Shown here: positions 18,000 to 27,222 of the stretch, piece after piece
Position numbering within the stretch: the first letter of the stretch is position 1
How the letters are laid out: every line of letters starts with the position of its first letter
Assembly (NCBI GenBank): GCA_963691885.1
Contig: OY829843.1
Location: forward strand, 2,418,001-2,482,000
Reading direction: 5' to 3'
Source: G963691885 sp963691885
Lineage (GTDB): Bacteria; Pseudomonadota; Alphaproteobacteria; UBA8366; Aestuariispiraceae
Length of the DNA stretch: 64,000 nucleotides
Made by a program: the position numbers and the translations under genes
The notes under the pieces: generated by a model
The model's input: only the letters and a program-made list of their open reading frames with translations
Database searches by the model: none
What the model was told of the DNA's origin: nothing

Positions 18000-18872
18000 T
18001 TAGGCCTGGACCGCGTCATTGAACAGGTCCACAAACCGGTCCGGATCCTCATACATGATCCAATGGCCGGCGCCTGGCTCGATGATGACCCTGACATCGA
18101 GGCAGACCTCATTCAGAATGTCGATTCGTTCCGGGCCATACGGTCCGATTGTCACGTCCCTGTCGCCCCAGATCAATCGGGTGGGGGCCGCGACGCGTTT
18201 CAGGGCACGGGCCAACGTGTCGGTGGACGAAATTGGGCGGCTCTTTACCCTGTAATGATCTGTGTTGCGGGTCTGAATATAGACCGCTAATGCGTCGATC
18301 TTGGCCGGATCGGCGAACATCAGAATTTCAAGATTGCGGCAATGGGCGGCGGCTTTTTCATCCTCACTCATGGAACGACTGCGGGGAATCAGATCCTCCA
18401 TCGGGCCGCGCGGCGCGCCCAGGCCGCCCGGTGCGACCAGGACGAGCCGGTCGCATTGATCGCCCAAGAGAGCGGCCATATGCCCTGCAATGACACCCCC
18501 GAAGGAGAAACCACAGATTATCGGCTTTCCAGATGAGTCACCCTGATCTTGTAGCAGCTCAAGAACGTTGAGGCGGAGGCGGTCAGCCATGGTTTCGGGC
18601 GCGTCAGGTTTTGGCGCGTCGTCAGATTCCCCAAAACCCGGCATGTCGGGCACCATAACCCGATGAGTTACACTGAGCGGTTCGATCACCCGTGACCAGT
18701 GGGCCCAGCTGCCGTAGCCGCCGTGCAGCAGCACGAGAGAGGGGCCGTCGCCCCAGCAGCGCCACATGACATTGCCGTCAAGGGCGCTCACAGATCGCTT
18801 TGCAGCCGTGGCCTCAAGCGCCGAGAGGGCTTGGGCCGGATCTTTGTGTTGGTCCAAAATTGACGTCATCAT
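18000..18872 (-). CDS. Alpha/beta hydrolase
   Basis: The 290-residue hydrolase has the oxyanion-hole motif LLHGGYGSWAHW near residue 48, nucleophile S123 in CGFSFGGV, acid D in LIWGDRDVTIGP and catalytic H in GAGHWIMYEDPDRF. The sequence pattern is close to C-C bond (meta-cleavage) hydrolases and haloperoxidase-type esterases, so it may cleave an ester, lactone or C-C bond. The start is uncertain: 18872 (MMTSILDQ) seems best, 18908 is possible, and longer versions overlap the divergent CoA-transferase gene. Confidence 0.85.
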   Translation of the reverse strand: MMTSILDQHKDPAQALSALEATAAKRSVSALDGNVMWRCWGDGPSLVLLHGGYGSWAHWSRVIEPLSVTHRVMVPDMPGFGESDDAPKPDAPETMADRLRLNVLELLQDQGDSSGKPIICGFSFGGVIAGHMAALLGDQCDRLVLVAPGGLGAPRGPMEDLIPRSRSMSEDEKAAAHCRNLEILMFADPAKIDALAVYIQTRNTDHYRVKSRPISSTDTLARALKRVAAPTRLIWGDRDVTIGPYGPERIDILNEVCLDVRVIIEPGAGHWIMYEDPDRFVDLFNDAVQA

Positions 18873-19026
18873 GGTGTGATCCAGCCATATTCCAGCGGTC
18901 CAGACCATCAAAAACATTATGGTGGAGCGATAAATCCCGTTTGATAAACCGGTGCTGTCCCCTATAGCCTGTAGGCAGGGATAACGCACCATAACGGAAC
19001 GAAAAAAAGCATCGACGGAGGATCCT

Positions 19027-20220
19027 GTGCCCCATATTCCAGCTTCTTCAGCATTGTCGCACATTCGCGTACTCGATCTGACCCGGGTTCGATCCGGTCC
19101 AACGGCAGTGCGGCAATTGTCGGATTGGGGTGCGGATGTGATCAAGATCGAAGCACCGGAATCCCTTGAACCAGATGGATCATTAGGGGCAGGTCGGCAC
19201 ACCTCTGACTTTCAGAACCTGCAACGGAACAAGCGCAGTATTACCCTGAACCTTAAAGAGGCCAAAGGTGTCGAGCTTTTTCTGAAACTGGTGGAAAAGG
19301 CCGATGTGGTGATCGAGAACTTCAGACCGGATGTCAAAGAACGCCTCGGGATTGGCTACGACGTCCTCAAAGAAATCAACCCGGGGATCATTATGGCCAG
19401 CATCTCGGGCTTTGGGCAGGATGGCCCTTATGCCAAAAGGCCGGGTTTTGACCAGATTGCACAGGGGATGGGCGGATTGATGTCGATCACCGGTGAGCCT
19501 GGCCGGGGGCCCATGCGGGTTGGAATACCGATCGCGGATTTAACAACCGGGATCTTCTGCGCCTATGGCATTATGGTCGCGCTGGTTGAGCGGCAGAAAT
19601 CGGGCCAGGGCCAGTGGCTTCATACGTCACTTCTCCAGTCCCAGATTTTCATGCTCGACTTCCAGGCAGCGCGCTGGTTGGCCGAAGGAAAAGTGCCGGG
19701 CCAGGCTGGCAACAATCATCCGACATCCATACCAACCGGTGTTTTCAAAACCAGCGACGGATCGATCAATATCGCGGTGGCTGGTGAAACAACATGGCAG
19801 CGCTTTGCCAACGGCATCGACCGTCCGGACTGGATTGAAAATGAGGATTACAAGGATAATGCCGCGCGGCTTGCCAATCGTGATCAGTTGAACGCTGAAA
19901 TCGAAGCCATCACCAAAACCCGGAGCAGCGTTGAGTGGGTGGAAATTCTGACCGGGAAAGGCGTGCCCTGCGGTGAGATCAACCGTATTGATCAGGTTTT
20001 CGAGGATCCACAGGTTCAACATCTGGGCATTGCGACACCGGCACCGACTGTCCCCTTTGGGGATACCCACTTGGTTGGGCAGCCGGTCACCCTAACGCGG
20101 ACGCCAAGTGAAATCGTCCAGGCCCCACCCGAACGCGGTGAACATACCGAAGAAATTCTCCTCGAACTTGGTATTGACGCAGACGAGGTCGAGCGTTTAC
20201 GCGGCAGCAATATTCTGTAG
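19027..20220 (+). CDS. CoA-transferase family III (CaiB/BaiF)
   Basis: The 397-residue enzyme transfers CoA between carboxylic acids. Family marks are the N-terminal LDLTRVRSGPTAVRQLSDWGADVIKIE, catalytic D171 in GIPIADLTTG, and ENFRPDVKERLGIGYDVL near residue 98. It starts with GTG at 19027 after GGAGG. The crotonase gene begins within 30 bases, so the two are one operon. It would activate a carboxylic acid released by the hydrolases of this island. The acid is unknown. Confidence 0.93.
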   Translation: MPHIPASSALSHIRVLDLTRVRSGPTAVRQLSDWGADVIKIEAPESLEPDGSLGAGRHTSDFQNLQRNKRSITLNLKEAKGVELFLKLVEKADVVIENFRPDVKERLGIGYDVLKEINPGIIMASISGFGQDGPYAKRPGFDQIAQGMGGLMSITGEPGRGPMRVGIPIADLTTGIFCAYGIMVALVERQKSGQGQWLHTSLLQSQIFMLDFQAARWLAEGKVPGQAGNNHPTSIPTGVFKTSDGSINIAVAGETTWQRFANGIDRPDWIENEDYKDNAARLANRDQLNAEIEAITKTRSSVEWVEILTGKGVPCGEINRIDQVFEDPQVQHLGIATPAPTVPFGDTHLVGQPVTLTRTPSEIVQAPPERGEHTEEILLELGIDADEVERLRGSNIL

Positions 20221-20249
20221 TGATAACTTTTACATCCGAAGGCAATGAC

Positions 20250-21044
20250 ATGAACCTGAAGACAGACAAGATGATCGGCCGCAAAGAAGGTCGGATCGGA
20301 CATATCATTTTTAACAATCCAGAAAAGCATAACGCGGTTTCGCTGGAGATGTGGGATGCCACGGACGAAATTCTGGATGCCTTTGAGCAGGACGACGACA
20401 TCCGCGTTGTTGTCTTGTCCGGTGCCGGTGGCAAATCCTTTGTGTCCGGTGCGGATATTTCAAAATTTGATAAGGAGCGCGGGTCAGAAGAGGCGGTTCG
20501 CCATTACAACGAACGGATCACCGTTGTGTATGAACGCATTCAAAACCTGTCGGTGCCCACAATTGCGATGATCAATGGGTATTGCATTGGCGGTGGCCTC
20601 AATCTCGCCGTTGTTTGCGACTTCCGGTTTTGCTCTGACAAGTCAAAATTTGCCATGCCCGCTGCACGATTGGCGCTTGGCTATCCATACCCGGCTATCA
20701 AGCGTTTGATCGATCAGATTGGGCCTGCCGCCGCGAAGGACCTGATGTTCACGGCCCGACGAATTGATGCGGATGACGCGTTCCGGATCGGCTTTGTCCA
20801 GCAGGTGGTTGCGGAAGATGCACTGGCAGAATTTGTCCAGGACTATGCCGGCAAGATTTCTGCCAACGCGCCTCTGACCGTAAAGGCGATGAAATTGATC
20901 TCAAATCAGGTCTTCAAACCTGAAGAGGAACGCGATATGGCCCTCTGCGATGAGTTGGTGAAGGCCTGTTTCGCGAGCGAGGATTACAAGGAAGGCCGTA
21001 AAGCCTTCATGGAAAAACGCGATCCTGAATTCAGAGGACGTTGA
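20250..21044 (+). CDS. Enoyl-CoA hydratase/isomerase family protein lacking both canonical glutamates
   Basis: This 264-residue crotonase-fold protein has the oxyanion hole formed by KSFVSGADISKF and INGYCIGGGLNLAV. The two catalytic glutamates of classical enoyl-CoA hydratase are replaced: asparagine in GGGLNLAV and alanine in FAMPAARLALGY. Members with these changes are often annotated hydratase but may do other chemistry on CoA thioesters. I chose the ATG at 20250 over the GTG at 20220, which overlaps the previous stop. It is paired with the CoA-transferase and followed by a strong terminator. Confidence 0.9.
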   Translation: MNLKTDKMIGRKEGRIGHIIFNNPEKHNAVSLEMWDATDEILDAFEQDDDIRVVVLSGAGGKSFVSGADISKFDKERGSEEAVRHYNERITVVYERIQNLSVPTIAMINGYCIGGGLNLAVVCDFRFCSDKSKFAMPAARLALGYPYPAIKRLIDQIGPAAAKDLMFTARRIDADDAFRIGFVQQVVAEDALAEFVQDYAGKISANAPLTVKAMKLISNQVFKPEEERDMALCDELVKACFASEDYKEGRKAFMEKRDPEFRGR

Positions 21045-21086
21045 GCCGTCAAGCCCGGTTTTTTTCGGTGCTGTGAAGTCAAAAAA

Positions 21087-21115
21087 AACGGGCGCCGATT
21101 TGGCGCCCGTTTCTG
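21087..21115. terminator. Bidirectional intrinsic terminator
   Basis: A perfect ACGGGCGCC/GGCGCCCGT stem with a five-base loop is flanked by a run of eight A on the left and TTTCTGT on the right. It sits between convergent genes (crotonase and the second ABC binding protein) and can terminate both strands. Confidence 0.9.
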
Positions 21116-21139
21116 TCACGTATGTAACGCAGTTTCGCC

Positions 21140-22690
21140 TTAGGCCATCCACCAGCGTTCGATCAGGCGGGAGCCGTCGAGCTGGAAGTTGTTGCCGATC
21201 TGCTCGCCAAACTTGACCTTGGTGCTGTGCGCATCAACGTAGTTTGCATACATCGGTACGATGGTGCCGCCTTCAGTTGACATCAGCATCTGCATTTCCG
21301 TGTACATGTCACGGCGCTTGTTGCTGTCGAGCTCTGCACGGGCTTCCAGCAGCAGGGACTGGAAGCGGTCATTTGCCCAGAAGTTGTCGTTCCATGGAAC
21401 ACCGGTTTCATAGGCGGTGGAGAACATCCAGTCTTCCGTCGCACGGCCTGACCAGTAACAGGCACACCAGGCCTTCTTCAGCCAGACGTTAGACCAGTAA
21501 CCGTCATCCGGTTCCTGAACGACGTTGATGTTGATGCCTGCACCCTTGGCAGAGGCCTGATACAGCTGTGCTGCGTCGATCGCGCCCGCGAAAGCCGCAT
21601 TGGCGGCGGACAGGTCGAGATCAAGGCTGGAAAGCCCTGCTTCTTTGAGGTGGAACTTCGCCTTGTCCAGATCATAGGAATTCTGCGGCAGGTCGGATGC
21701 GAAATACTGGTTCGCAGGTCCGATCGGATGATCATTGGCGACCGCGCCATGACCCAGCAGAATCTTGTCGACCATTTCCTGACGGTTAATGGAGAAGCGT
21801 AGCGCCTTACGAACATTGATGTCGTCGAAAGGTGCAACATTTGTCAGCATCGGGAAGGTGTAATGCTGGTTACCTGTTACTTCGAAGATCTCAACATTCG
21901 GGTTCAGCTTGATGAGTTTTTCGGTCTTGAAGTCAACGCGGTTAATAACGTCGACCTGGCCGGTCATCAACGCATTGGTACGGGCCGATGCGTCGTTGAT
22001 GGCGATAACTTCGATCTCGTCAAAGAAGCCTGCGCTGTCACCCTTATAGTGGCTGGCGGTACGCTTACCGACAAACCGGACACCTGGGTCAAAGCTGACA
22101 ACTTCGTAAAGGCCGGTACCGATACCTTTCGCGATTGCTTCGTCGATCTGACCAGCCGGGTACATCAGAATGTGATAATCCGACAGCAGGAACGGGAAGT
22201 CGGCGTTGCCGGCCGCCAGTGTCATCTGAACCTGATGGTCCGTGATTTTCTTCATTTCAGAGATTGCAGATACGATCGGTTTCGCAGCGGACTTTGCGCC
22301 TTCGGCTGTATGCATCTGCAGCGAGGCGATAACGTCATCGGCACCGAATGCCTTGCCGTTGTGGAAGGTAACGCCCTGACGCAGGTTGAAGGTCCAGGTC
22401 TTCGCATCCGGTGAGGCTTCCCAGCTCTCTGCCAACTCACCTTTGAGCGTGCCGTCGGCTGCGATTTCCGTCAGACAGTCGAAAACACCGCCGTGACCGC
22501 AGGTGATCATGAAGCTGTCGGAATGGGTTCTGCCATCCCAGCTGTCAGAGGTGTTGGCGCCGGCCATGCCGATGCGCAGGCGTCCGCCTTTTTTCGGTGC
22601 GGCGAGTGCCGGGAAGGTTCCCAGTGCCGTCGCAGCAATACCGGCAGCACCCGCTTTCAGGACACCGCGTCTGTTGAATTGATAGGCCAT
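21140..22690 (-). CDS. ABC transporter substrate-binding protein, family 5, with Tat signal
   Basis: The 516-residue periplasmic binding protein has a twin-arginine leader (YQFNRRGVLKAGAAGIAATA), so it is exported folded, probably via Tat. The SBP_bac_5 core is clear: LKGELAESWEASPDAKTWTF near residue 82, the pattern LRQGVTFHNGKAFGADDV next, and FSINRQEMVDKILLGHGAVA near 302. It is the last gene of an importer operon that starts at 26410. It differs in sequence and export route from the binding protein at 6114, so the two importers are not simple duplicates. Confidence 0.93.
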   Translation of the reverse strand: MAYQFNRRGVLKAGAAGIAATALGTFPALAAPKKGGRLRIGMAGANTSDSWDGRTHSDSFMITCGHGGVFDCLTEIAADGTLKGELAESWEASPDAKTWTFNLRQGVTFHNGKAFGADDVIASLQMHTAEGAKSAAKPIVSAISEMKKITDHQVQMTLAAGNADFPFLLSDYHILMYPAGQIDEAIAKGIGTGLYEVVSFDPGVRFVGKRTASHYKGDSAGFFDEIEVIAINDASARTNALMTGQVDVINRVDFKTEKLIKLNPNVEIFEVTGNQHYTFPMLTNVAPFDDINVRKALRFSINRQEMVDKILLGHGAVANDHPIGPANQYFASDLPQNSYDLDKAKFHLKEAGLSSLDLDLSAANAAFAGAIDAAQLYQASAKGAGININVVQEPDDGYWSNVWLKKAWCACYWSGRATEDWMFSTAYETGVPWNDNFWANDRFQSLLLEARAELDSNKRRDMYTEMQMLMSTEGGTIVPMYANYVDAHSTKVKFGEQIGNNFQLDGSRLIERWWMA

Positions 22691-22716
22691 TTTAGTCTCC
22701 TTGTTCTACTGTTCTT

Positions 22717-22737
22717 CAGGCCGGTTATTCCGGCTTG
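22717..22737 (-). other. Small hairpin upstream of Tat binding-protein gene
   Basis: GCCGG/CCGGC with a five-base loop lies in the 63-base gap between the fused ATPase gene and the binding-protein gene. There is no T-run. It may block exonucleases or mark processing between the two cistrons. Confidence 0.35.
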
Positions 22738-22753
22738 TTTTGGATCTTGAAAT

Positions 22754-24409
22754 TCAAGACATTTTTGCTGTTGCGGCATCGCCGATATTATCGACCCCCC
22801 GTTCATCCAGCAGGTTGGTAAGCCAGTCAGGATCCATTTCTGGAACGGAACTGAGCAAAAGGTCTGTATAAGCGTGATGGGGTGGTTCGAACATCTGGTC
22901 CTTTGGACCGGACTCCACCACAACACCCTCTTTCATTACCACGACTTCATCGGCAATTGATTTCACAGTTGCGAGATCATGGGTAATGAACATGTAGGCG
23001 AGGTTCAGATTATCCTGCAGATTGGCAAGCAAACGCAGGATCCCCTCGGCGACCAGCTGGTCGAGCGCAGAGGTAACCTCGTCACAAATGATAAATTTGG
23101 GTTCTGCCGCAAGGGCCCTGGCAATGCCGATACGCTGCTTCTGACCACCAGACAGTTCGGATGGCAGCCGGTCGTAATAGGTCGACGGCTCCAGTTCGAT
23201 CTGGTCCAGCAGCTCTTCAACCCGGCGCCGTTTTTCACCGCCCGTCAGTCCCATATAGAATTCCACCGGGCGACCAATGATGTCGCCAATTTTGAGGCGT
23301 GGATTCAACGCCGTATCGGCCATCTGATAAATCATTTGGGCCTGGCGCAACTGGTCCTTGGTCCGGGACTTGTAACTGGGAGGAAGCGGTTTCCCGTCAA
23401 ACTCAATCGATCCCTTGCGGGGTGGCAGAAGTCCGGTTATGCAGCGTGCCGTCGTTGATTTGCCCGAACCGGACTCACCCACAACCGCCACCGTGCGGCC
23501 TGCATGAATGTCAAAACTGACATCGCGCAGGACTGTCACCTCTCCATAGGCAGCGGTCACATTTTTGATGCTGACGACAGGGGTTTCACTGGCCGGGGCC
23601 AATGGTTTTTGCGGGCGTTGGAAACTGCGCACTGCCCAGAGTGACTTTGTATACTCTTGCGTCGGCGAAGACAGCATGGTCCTGGTGTCCGCTTCCTCAA
23701 CCTCATCGCCCTTCAGCAGGACTTTGATCTTGTCCGCCATCTGGGCGACCACCGCCAGGTCATGGGTGATATAGATTGCTGCAGTGTTAAACTGTTCGAC
23801 AATATCGCGAACAGCGGCCAGCACCTCAATCTGCGTGGTCACGTCCAATGCCGTTGTCGGTTCGTCGAAGATGATCAGATCGGGACGACACGACATGGCC
23901 ATTGCGGTCATTGCGCGCTGCAACTGTCCGCCCGACACCTGATGGGGATAGCGAAATCCGATCTCATCCGGGTTTGGCAAGCGCAGACGCCGGTATAGTT
24001 CGATTGCGTCCGCTTCACTGTCCGAACGGCTATATACCTTGTGCTGAACGGGTGCTTCGGTGTGCTGATCAATGATCTTGTGGGCTGGATTAAAACTGGC
24101 CGCTGCAGATTGCGCGACATAGGCGATCCGTCTTCCCAGGAGGTCCCGTTTGTCTGTCAGCGAAGCAGACACCAGGTCAATACCGTCAAACTCAACTGTA
24201 CCGCCAGATATTCTGCAGCCATCCCGGGTAAAACCCATAGAGGCAAGACCGATGGTCGATTTGCCAGCACCGGATTCACCAATGAGGCCCAGAACCTCAC
24301 CACGGTTCAAGTCCAGGTCGATGCCATTGACAATCTGTGTCCAGGTTTCGTCGGACCGGCCTTCAATCTTCAGGCCACGGATTTTGACGAGGGGGGATGC
24401 ATCTGTCAT
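22754..24409 (-). CDS. ABC transporter ATP-binding protein, two fused domains (DppD-DppF type)
   Basis: The 551-residue cytoplasmic ATPase has two domains. The first has GESGAGKS near residue 44, VSGGQLQR near 160 and LIIFDEP. The second has GESGSGKS near 312, LSGGQKQR near 425 and FIICDEV, where the usual P after DE is replaced by V, common in this branch. It lies 4 bases downstream of the DppC-type permease. With its own permeases and binding protein it forms a complete importer separate from the one at 6114-11254. Confidence 0.93.
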   Translation of the reverse strand: MTDASPLVKIRGLKIEGRSDETWTQIVNGIDLDLNRGEVLGLIGESGAGKSTIGLASMGFTRDGCRISGGTVEFDGIDLVSASLTDKRDLLGRRIAYVAQSAAASFNPAHKIIDQHTEAPVQHKVYSRSDSEADAIELYRRLRLPNPDEIGFRYPHQVSGGQLQRAMTAMAMSCRPDLIIFDEPTTALDVTTQIEVLAAVRDIVEQFNTAAIYITHDLAVVAQMADKIKVLLKGDEVEEADTRTMLSSPTQEYTKSLWAVRSFQRPQKPLAPASETPVVSIKNVTAAYGEVTVLRDVSFDIHAGRTVAVVGESGSGKSTTARCITGLLPPRKGSIEFDGKPLPPSYKSRTKDQLRQAQMIYQMADTALNPRLKIGDIIGRPVEFYMGLTGGEKRRRVEELLDQIELEPSTYYDRLPSELSGGQKQRIGIARALAAEPKFIICDEVTSALDQLVAEGILRLLANLQDNLNLAYMFITHDLATVKSIADEVVVMKEGVVVESGPKDQMFEPPHHAYTDLLLSSVPEMDPDWLTNLLDERGVDNIGDAATAKMS

Positions 24410-24413
24410 CGCT

Positions 24414-25394
24414 CTATTCCTTCAACCCGGAGGACCGGTGCAACATCCAGTCGACAACAAAGTTCACAGCCACGGTCAGCAATGCAATTGCACCAGCTGC
24501 CATGATCGGCAGCGCTGCGGTAAGCGGGCTGAATGCAGCAAAGTTAATGAACTGCGCGAGGTCTTTCACCATGGTGCCCCAATCCGCCAGCGGAGGCTGA
24601 ATCCCGATGCCGAGGAATGAGAGAGCAGCAATCGTCAGGAAGACGAAGCAGAACCTTAGACCGAATTCGGCGAGGAGTGGCGCAACCGCGTTGGGCAGGA
24701 TCTCGCGGAAAATAAGGTAGGGGAAGCTTTCCCCACGCAGTTTCGCCGCTTCGATGTAATCCATCACAACGATGTTGAGGCCGACCGCACGGGCCAGACG
24801 AAACACGCGGGTACTGTCGAGAAAGGCGATGATCACGATCATATAGACGGTGAGCAGCCATTTTTCAGATCCGGCCCAGGCCGACGCGATTGTCATCAGC
24901 AGGAGGGCGAAGATCAATTGTGGGATGGCCATCAGGACATCGACAATGCGCGACAGCAACTGGTCGGTCCAGCCCTGCATGGTGGCCGCCAGGAAACCGA
25001 AGCTGGCCCCGATCAGAAACGCCAGACAGGTTGTGGCAAAGGCGATGCCCACAGTGTTTTGTGCGCCGTAAATCAACCGGGAAAGAATGTCGCGACCGAT
25101 TTGATCCGTGCCCAATGGATAGGCCGGGTTGCCGCCGGTTGCTTCATCACCGCCGGGCAAAATGTTCGCCGCACCCAGAACCTCTTCCTGTCCATACGGG
25201 GCAATCAGATCGGCAAAGACCGCTACAAACACATAGACAAGGATCATGAAGATCCCAAAGGCGGCCGTTAACGGCATCTGCCGGAAAAGCTTGCGGGATG
25301 CATCGGTGCCAACCGTTCGACCAAGGAGGCGAAACAGGAAAGCGATCAACGTGAAGAGAATGAAACCTTGAACCGCCCAGGTCAGAAATACCAT
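24414..25394 (-). CDS. ABC transporter permease, DppC family
   Basis: This 326-residue inner-membrane protein carries the DppC mark PLGTDQIGRDILSRLIYGAQNT near residue 105 and the EAA loop YIEAAKLRGESFPYLIFREI near 225. I chose the ATG at 25394 (MVFLTWAVQGF) because GGGGGAG lies just upstream. An extra N-terminal hydrophobic segment of about 25 residues precedes the usual first helix. It starts 14 bases after the DppB-type gene. Confidence 0.92.
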   Translation of the reverse strand: MVFLTWAVQGFILFTLIAFLFRLLGRTVGTDASRKLFRQMPLTAAFGIFMILVYVFVAVFADLIAPYGQEEVLGAANILPGGDEATGGNPAYPLGTDQIGRDILSRLIYGAQNTVGIAFATTCLAFLIGASFGFLAATMQGWTDQLLSRIVDVLMAIPQLIFALLLMTIASAWAGSEKWLLTVYMIVIIAFLDSTRVFRLARAVGLNIVVMDYIEAAKLRGESFPYLIFREILPNAVAPLLAEFGLRFCFVFLTIAALSFLGIGIQPPLADWGTMVKDLAQFINFAAFSPLTAALPIMAAGAIALLTVAVNFVVDWMLHRSSGLKE

Positions 25395-25408
25395 CTGTCT
25401 TCTCCCCC

Positions 25409-26410
25409 TTACTTCGGATGCCGCAAACGCGGGTTGGAGAGGATCGACATGATATCTGCTGTCAGGTTCAACAGGATATAGGCCGAGGCGAAGATCAGGC
25501 AGCATGCCTGAACAAGGGGAATGTCCCTGATTTTCACACTGTCGACAAAGAGCTGTCCGATACCGGGATACACAAACACCACTTCAACCACCACAACGCC
25601 AGTGACGAGATAGGCAAGGTTGAGCGCAATCACGTTGATGATGGGTGCCAGGGCATTCGGCAGCGCATGGCGCACTACGACCCGCAGTGGACTGACGCCC
25701 TTTAGGCGCGCCATTTCAATATAGGGTGAGGCCATCAGGTTGATAATGGCTGCCCGTGTCATGCGCATCATATGGGCGGTTACAACAAGCGTCAGTGTAA
25801 GGGCCGGCAGCAGTGTTTTTTCCAGGCGCTCGCCGAATGACATCTCAGGATAGATGTTTGAGAGCGATGGCAGGATTGGATTGAGCGAGGCAAGGAACAG
25901 GATCAAGACATAAGCCAGGAAGAATTCCGGGCTGGAGATCGATGTCAGCGTGGTGATGTTGATGCCGCGGTCGAAGATGGAGTTGCGATAAAGCGCTGCG
26001 AGCACACCCAGGATCAGTGAGACCGGAACCGCGATGGCCGCGGAAACCAGAGCCAGGAACAATGTGTTCTGAAAGCGTGGCGCTAATTGGGCCGCGACCG
26101 ATCCAATACCGCCGCGCCCCGTGTCTGATCCGACAAATGCAGAGAAGTTGGCTTGGGCAAAACTGGTCCCGAAATCACCCTGGAGAACACCCGTGAACCA
26201 GTCGAAATATCGAATAACCGGTGTCTTGTTGAGACCGAGATCTTCACGAATGGCGGCAACAGCCTCTGGCGTTGCACCTTGTCCAAGGATCGCTTCGGCA
26301 AAATCACCTGGAAGCATGTTTACGGCTGCAAAAATAACAACCGAGACCACGAAAAGGGTTAGTAAACCCAAACCTAGTCGTTGAAGGATAATACCTCCGA
26401 CTGATTTCAA
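25409..26410 (-). CDS. ABC transporter permease, DppB family
   Basis: The 333-residue inner-membrane protein is the first gene of the second importer operon. It has the usual N-terminal helix (ILQRLGLGLLTLFVVSVVIF), LNKTPVIRYFDWFTGVLQGD and the EAA loop PYIEMARLKGVSPLRVVVRH. No ATG fits. A TTG at 26410 has GGGAG about 8 bases upstream and gives MKSVGGIILQRL; a second TTG at 26428 is the alternative. TTG starts usually lower translation. Confidence 0.9.
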   Translation of the reverse strand: MKSVGGIILQRLGLGLLTLFVVSVVIFAAVNMLPGDFAEAILGQGATPEAVAAIREDLGLNKTPVIRYFDWFTGVLQGDFGTSFAQANFSAFVGSDTGRGGIGSVAAQLAPRFQNTLFLALVSAAIAVPVSLILGVLAALYRNSIFDRGINITTLTSISSPEFFLAYVLILFLASLNPILPSLSNIYPEMSFGERLEKTLLPALTLTLVVTAHMMRMTRAAIINLMASPYIEMARLKGVSPLRVVVRHALPNALAPIINVIALNLAYLVTGVVVVEVVFVYPGIGQLFVDSVKIRDIPLVQACCLIFASAYILLNLTADIMSILSNPRLRHPK

Positions 26411-26778
26411 TTTTTTTCTCCCATGCAACCGCCCGTTTTGTTTCTTGTGGTCCGGTTACATTACTTTCCCTGTTCAGCAAAAGTTTTCTGTCTGCGTCTT
26501 ATGTTGTCAAATTCTGTCAAGAGTTTGGAGGGTCTTTAAGAATTCATCAACCATTTGATCGATTTTCACCGTGGAATCTGCGCGATTGGATGATGGCATG
26601 CGCCTGGTATCTCGTGAAACAAGTTAATAAGCTTCTGAAAAAATTAAGAAAAATATCCGATTTGAAAGTTTCATTTTTTTTGAAACTGGATGCGGTAGAA
26701 TGCAGGATAAGTCGAATTAAGTCCTTGGGTATGTTCCCTATGCGTGTTTATCCGGTACACCCTAGTTTCAACGGCAAC
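26411..26778. other. AT-rich intergenic region, promoter of second importer and exported protein
   Basis: No confident gene lies here. On the minus strand two TTGACA hexamers (26520-26515 and 26510-26505) are candidate -35 elements for the importer operon, but I see no good -10 at the right distance. On the plus strand an inverted repeat AGTTTCA-T7-TGAAACT (26667-26687) may form a hairpin in the leader of the exported-protein gene. Confidence 0.4.
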
Positions 26779-27222
26779 ATGCGACGACAATTTTTGCGTC
26801 TCCTGACGGGCATCTGTGTTTTCTACGGCGTCAGTGTATCAATGGCGTTTGCGCAAAACGGCGATGTCGGCTTCCGAGGTGAGGGCTTCCTCGAAGGGAT
26901 GGTTTTCACACCTGTTGGCACGACGCGCACGATTGCTGCCACAGACGTAAGCGAGACCCGTTCAGGCTTGAGGAATGCAGAAGATGAAAAGGATTCTGTC
27001 GCCTTTCAGTCCCGGATAAACCAACAGGGTCGGCGAACGGGCCTTGGCATTGGGACGACAAAGGACGGCGTGATCGGCGCTGCGCAAGATCGACGGAATC
27101 TGGCGAAATCAGAGGAAAAGCGGTTATCGGCAAAACGCGACAATCGAACGGCCGAAGCTACCCTAAGAAAAGCGACTCGCCGTGCAGACGGCCGCGGGAC
27201 CCGCAATTGGTATCGCAAGTAA
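26779..27222 (+). CDS. Small exported protein of unknown function
   Basis: I do not recognise a family. From the ATG at 26779 the 147-residue product has a good signal peptide (MRRQFLRLLTGICVFYGVSV, cleavage after MAFAQ). The mature part is short, hydrophilic and rich in R, K, T and A, with a basic C-terminus (KATRRADGRGTRNWYRK). No cysteines or transmembrane segments are seen in the mature protein. Starts at 26731 or 26740 would add a polar extension; none has a clear ribosome site. It is flanked by AT-rich DNA on both sides. Confidence 0.55.
   Translation: MRRQFLRLLTGICVFYGVSVSMAFAQNGDVGFRGEGFLEGMVFTPVGTTRTIAATDVSETRSGLRNAEDEKDSVAFQSRINQQGRRTGLGIGTTKDGVIGAAQDRRNLAKSEEKRLSAKRDNRTAEATLRKATRRADGRGTRNWYRK

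Noticed and set aside
18873..19202. Longer N-terminus for the alpha/beta hydrolase
   Set aside because: The extension overlaps the divergent CoA-transferase gene, has no hydrolase-like sequence and no ribosome site.
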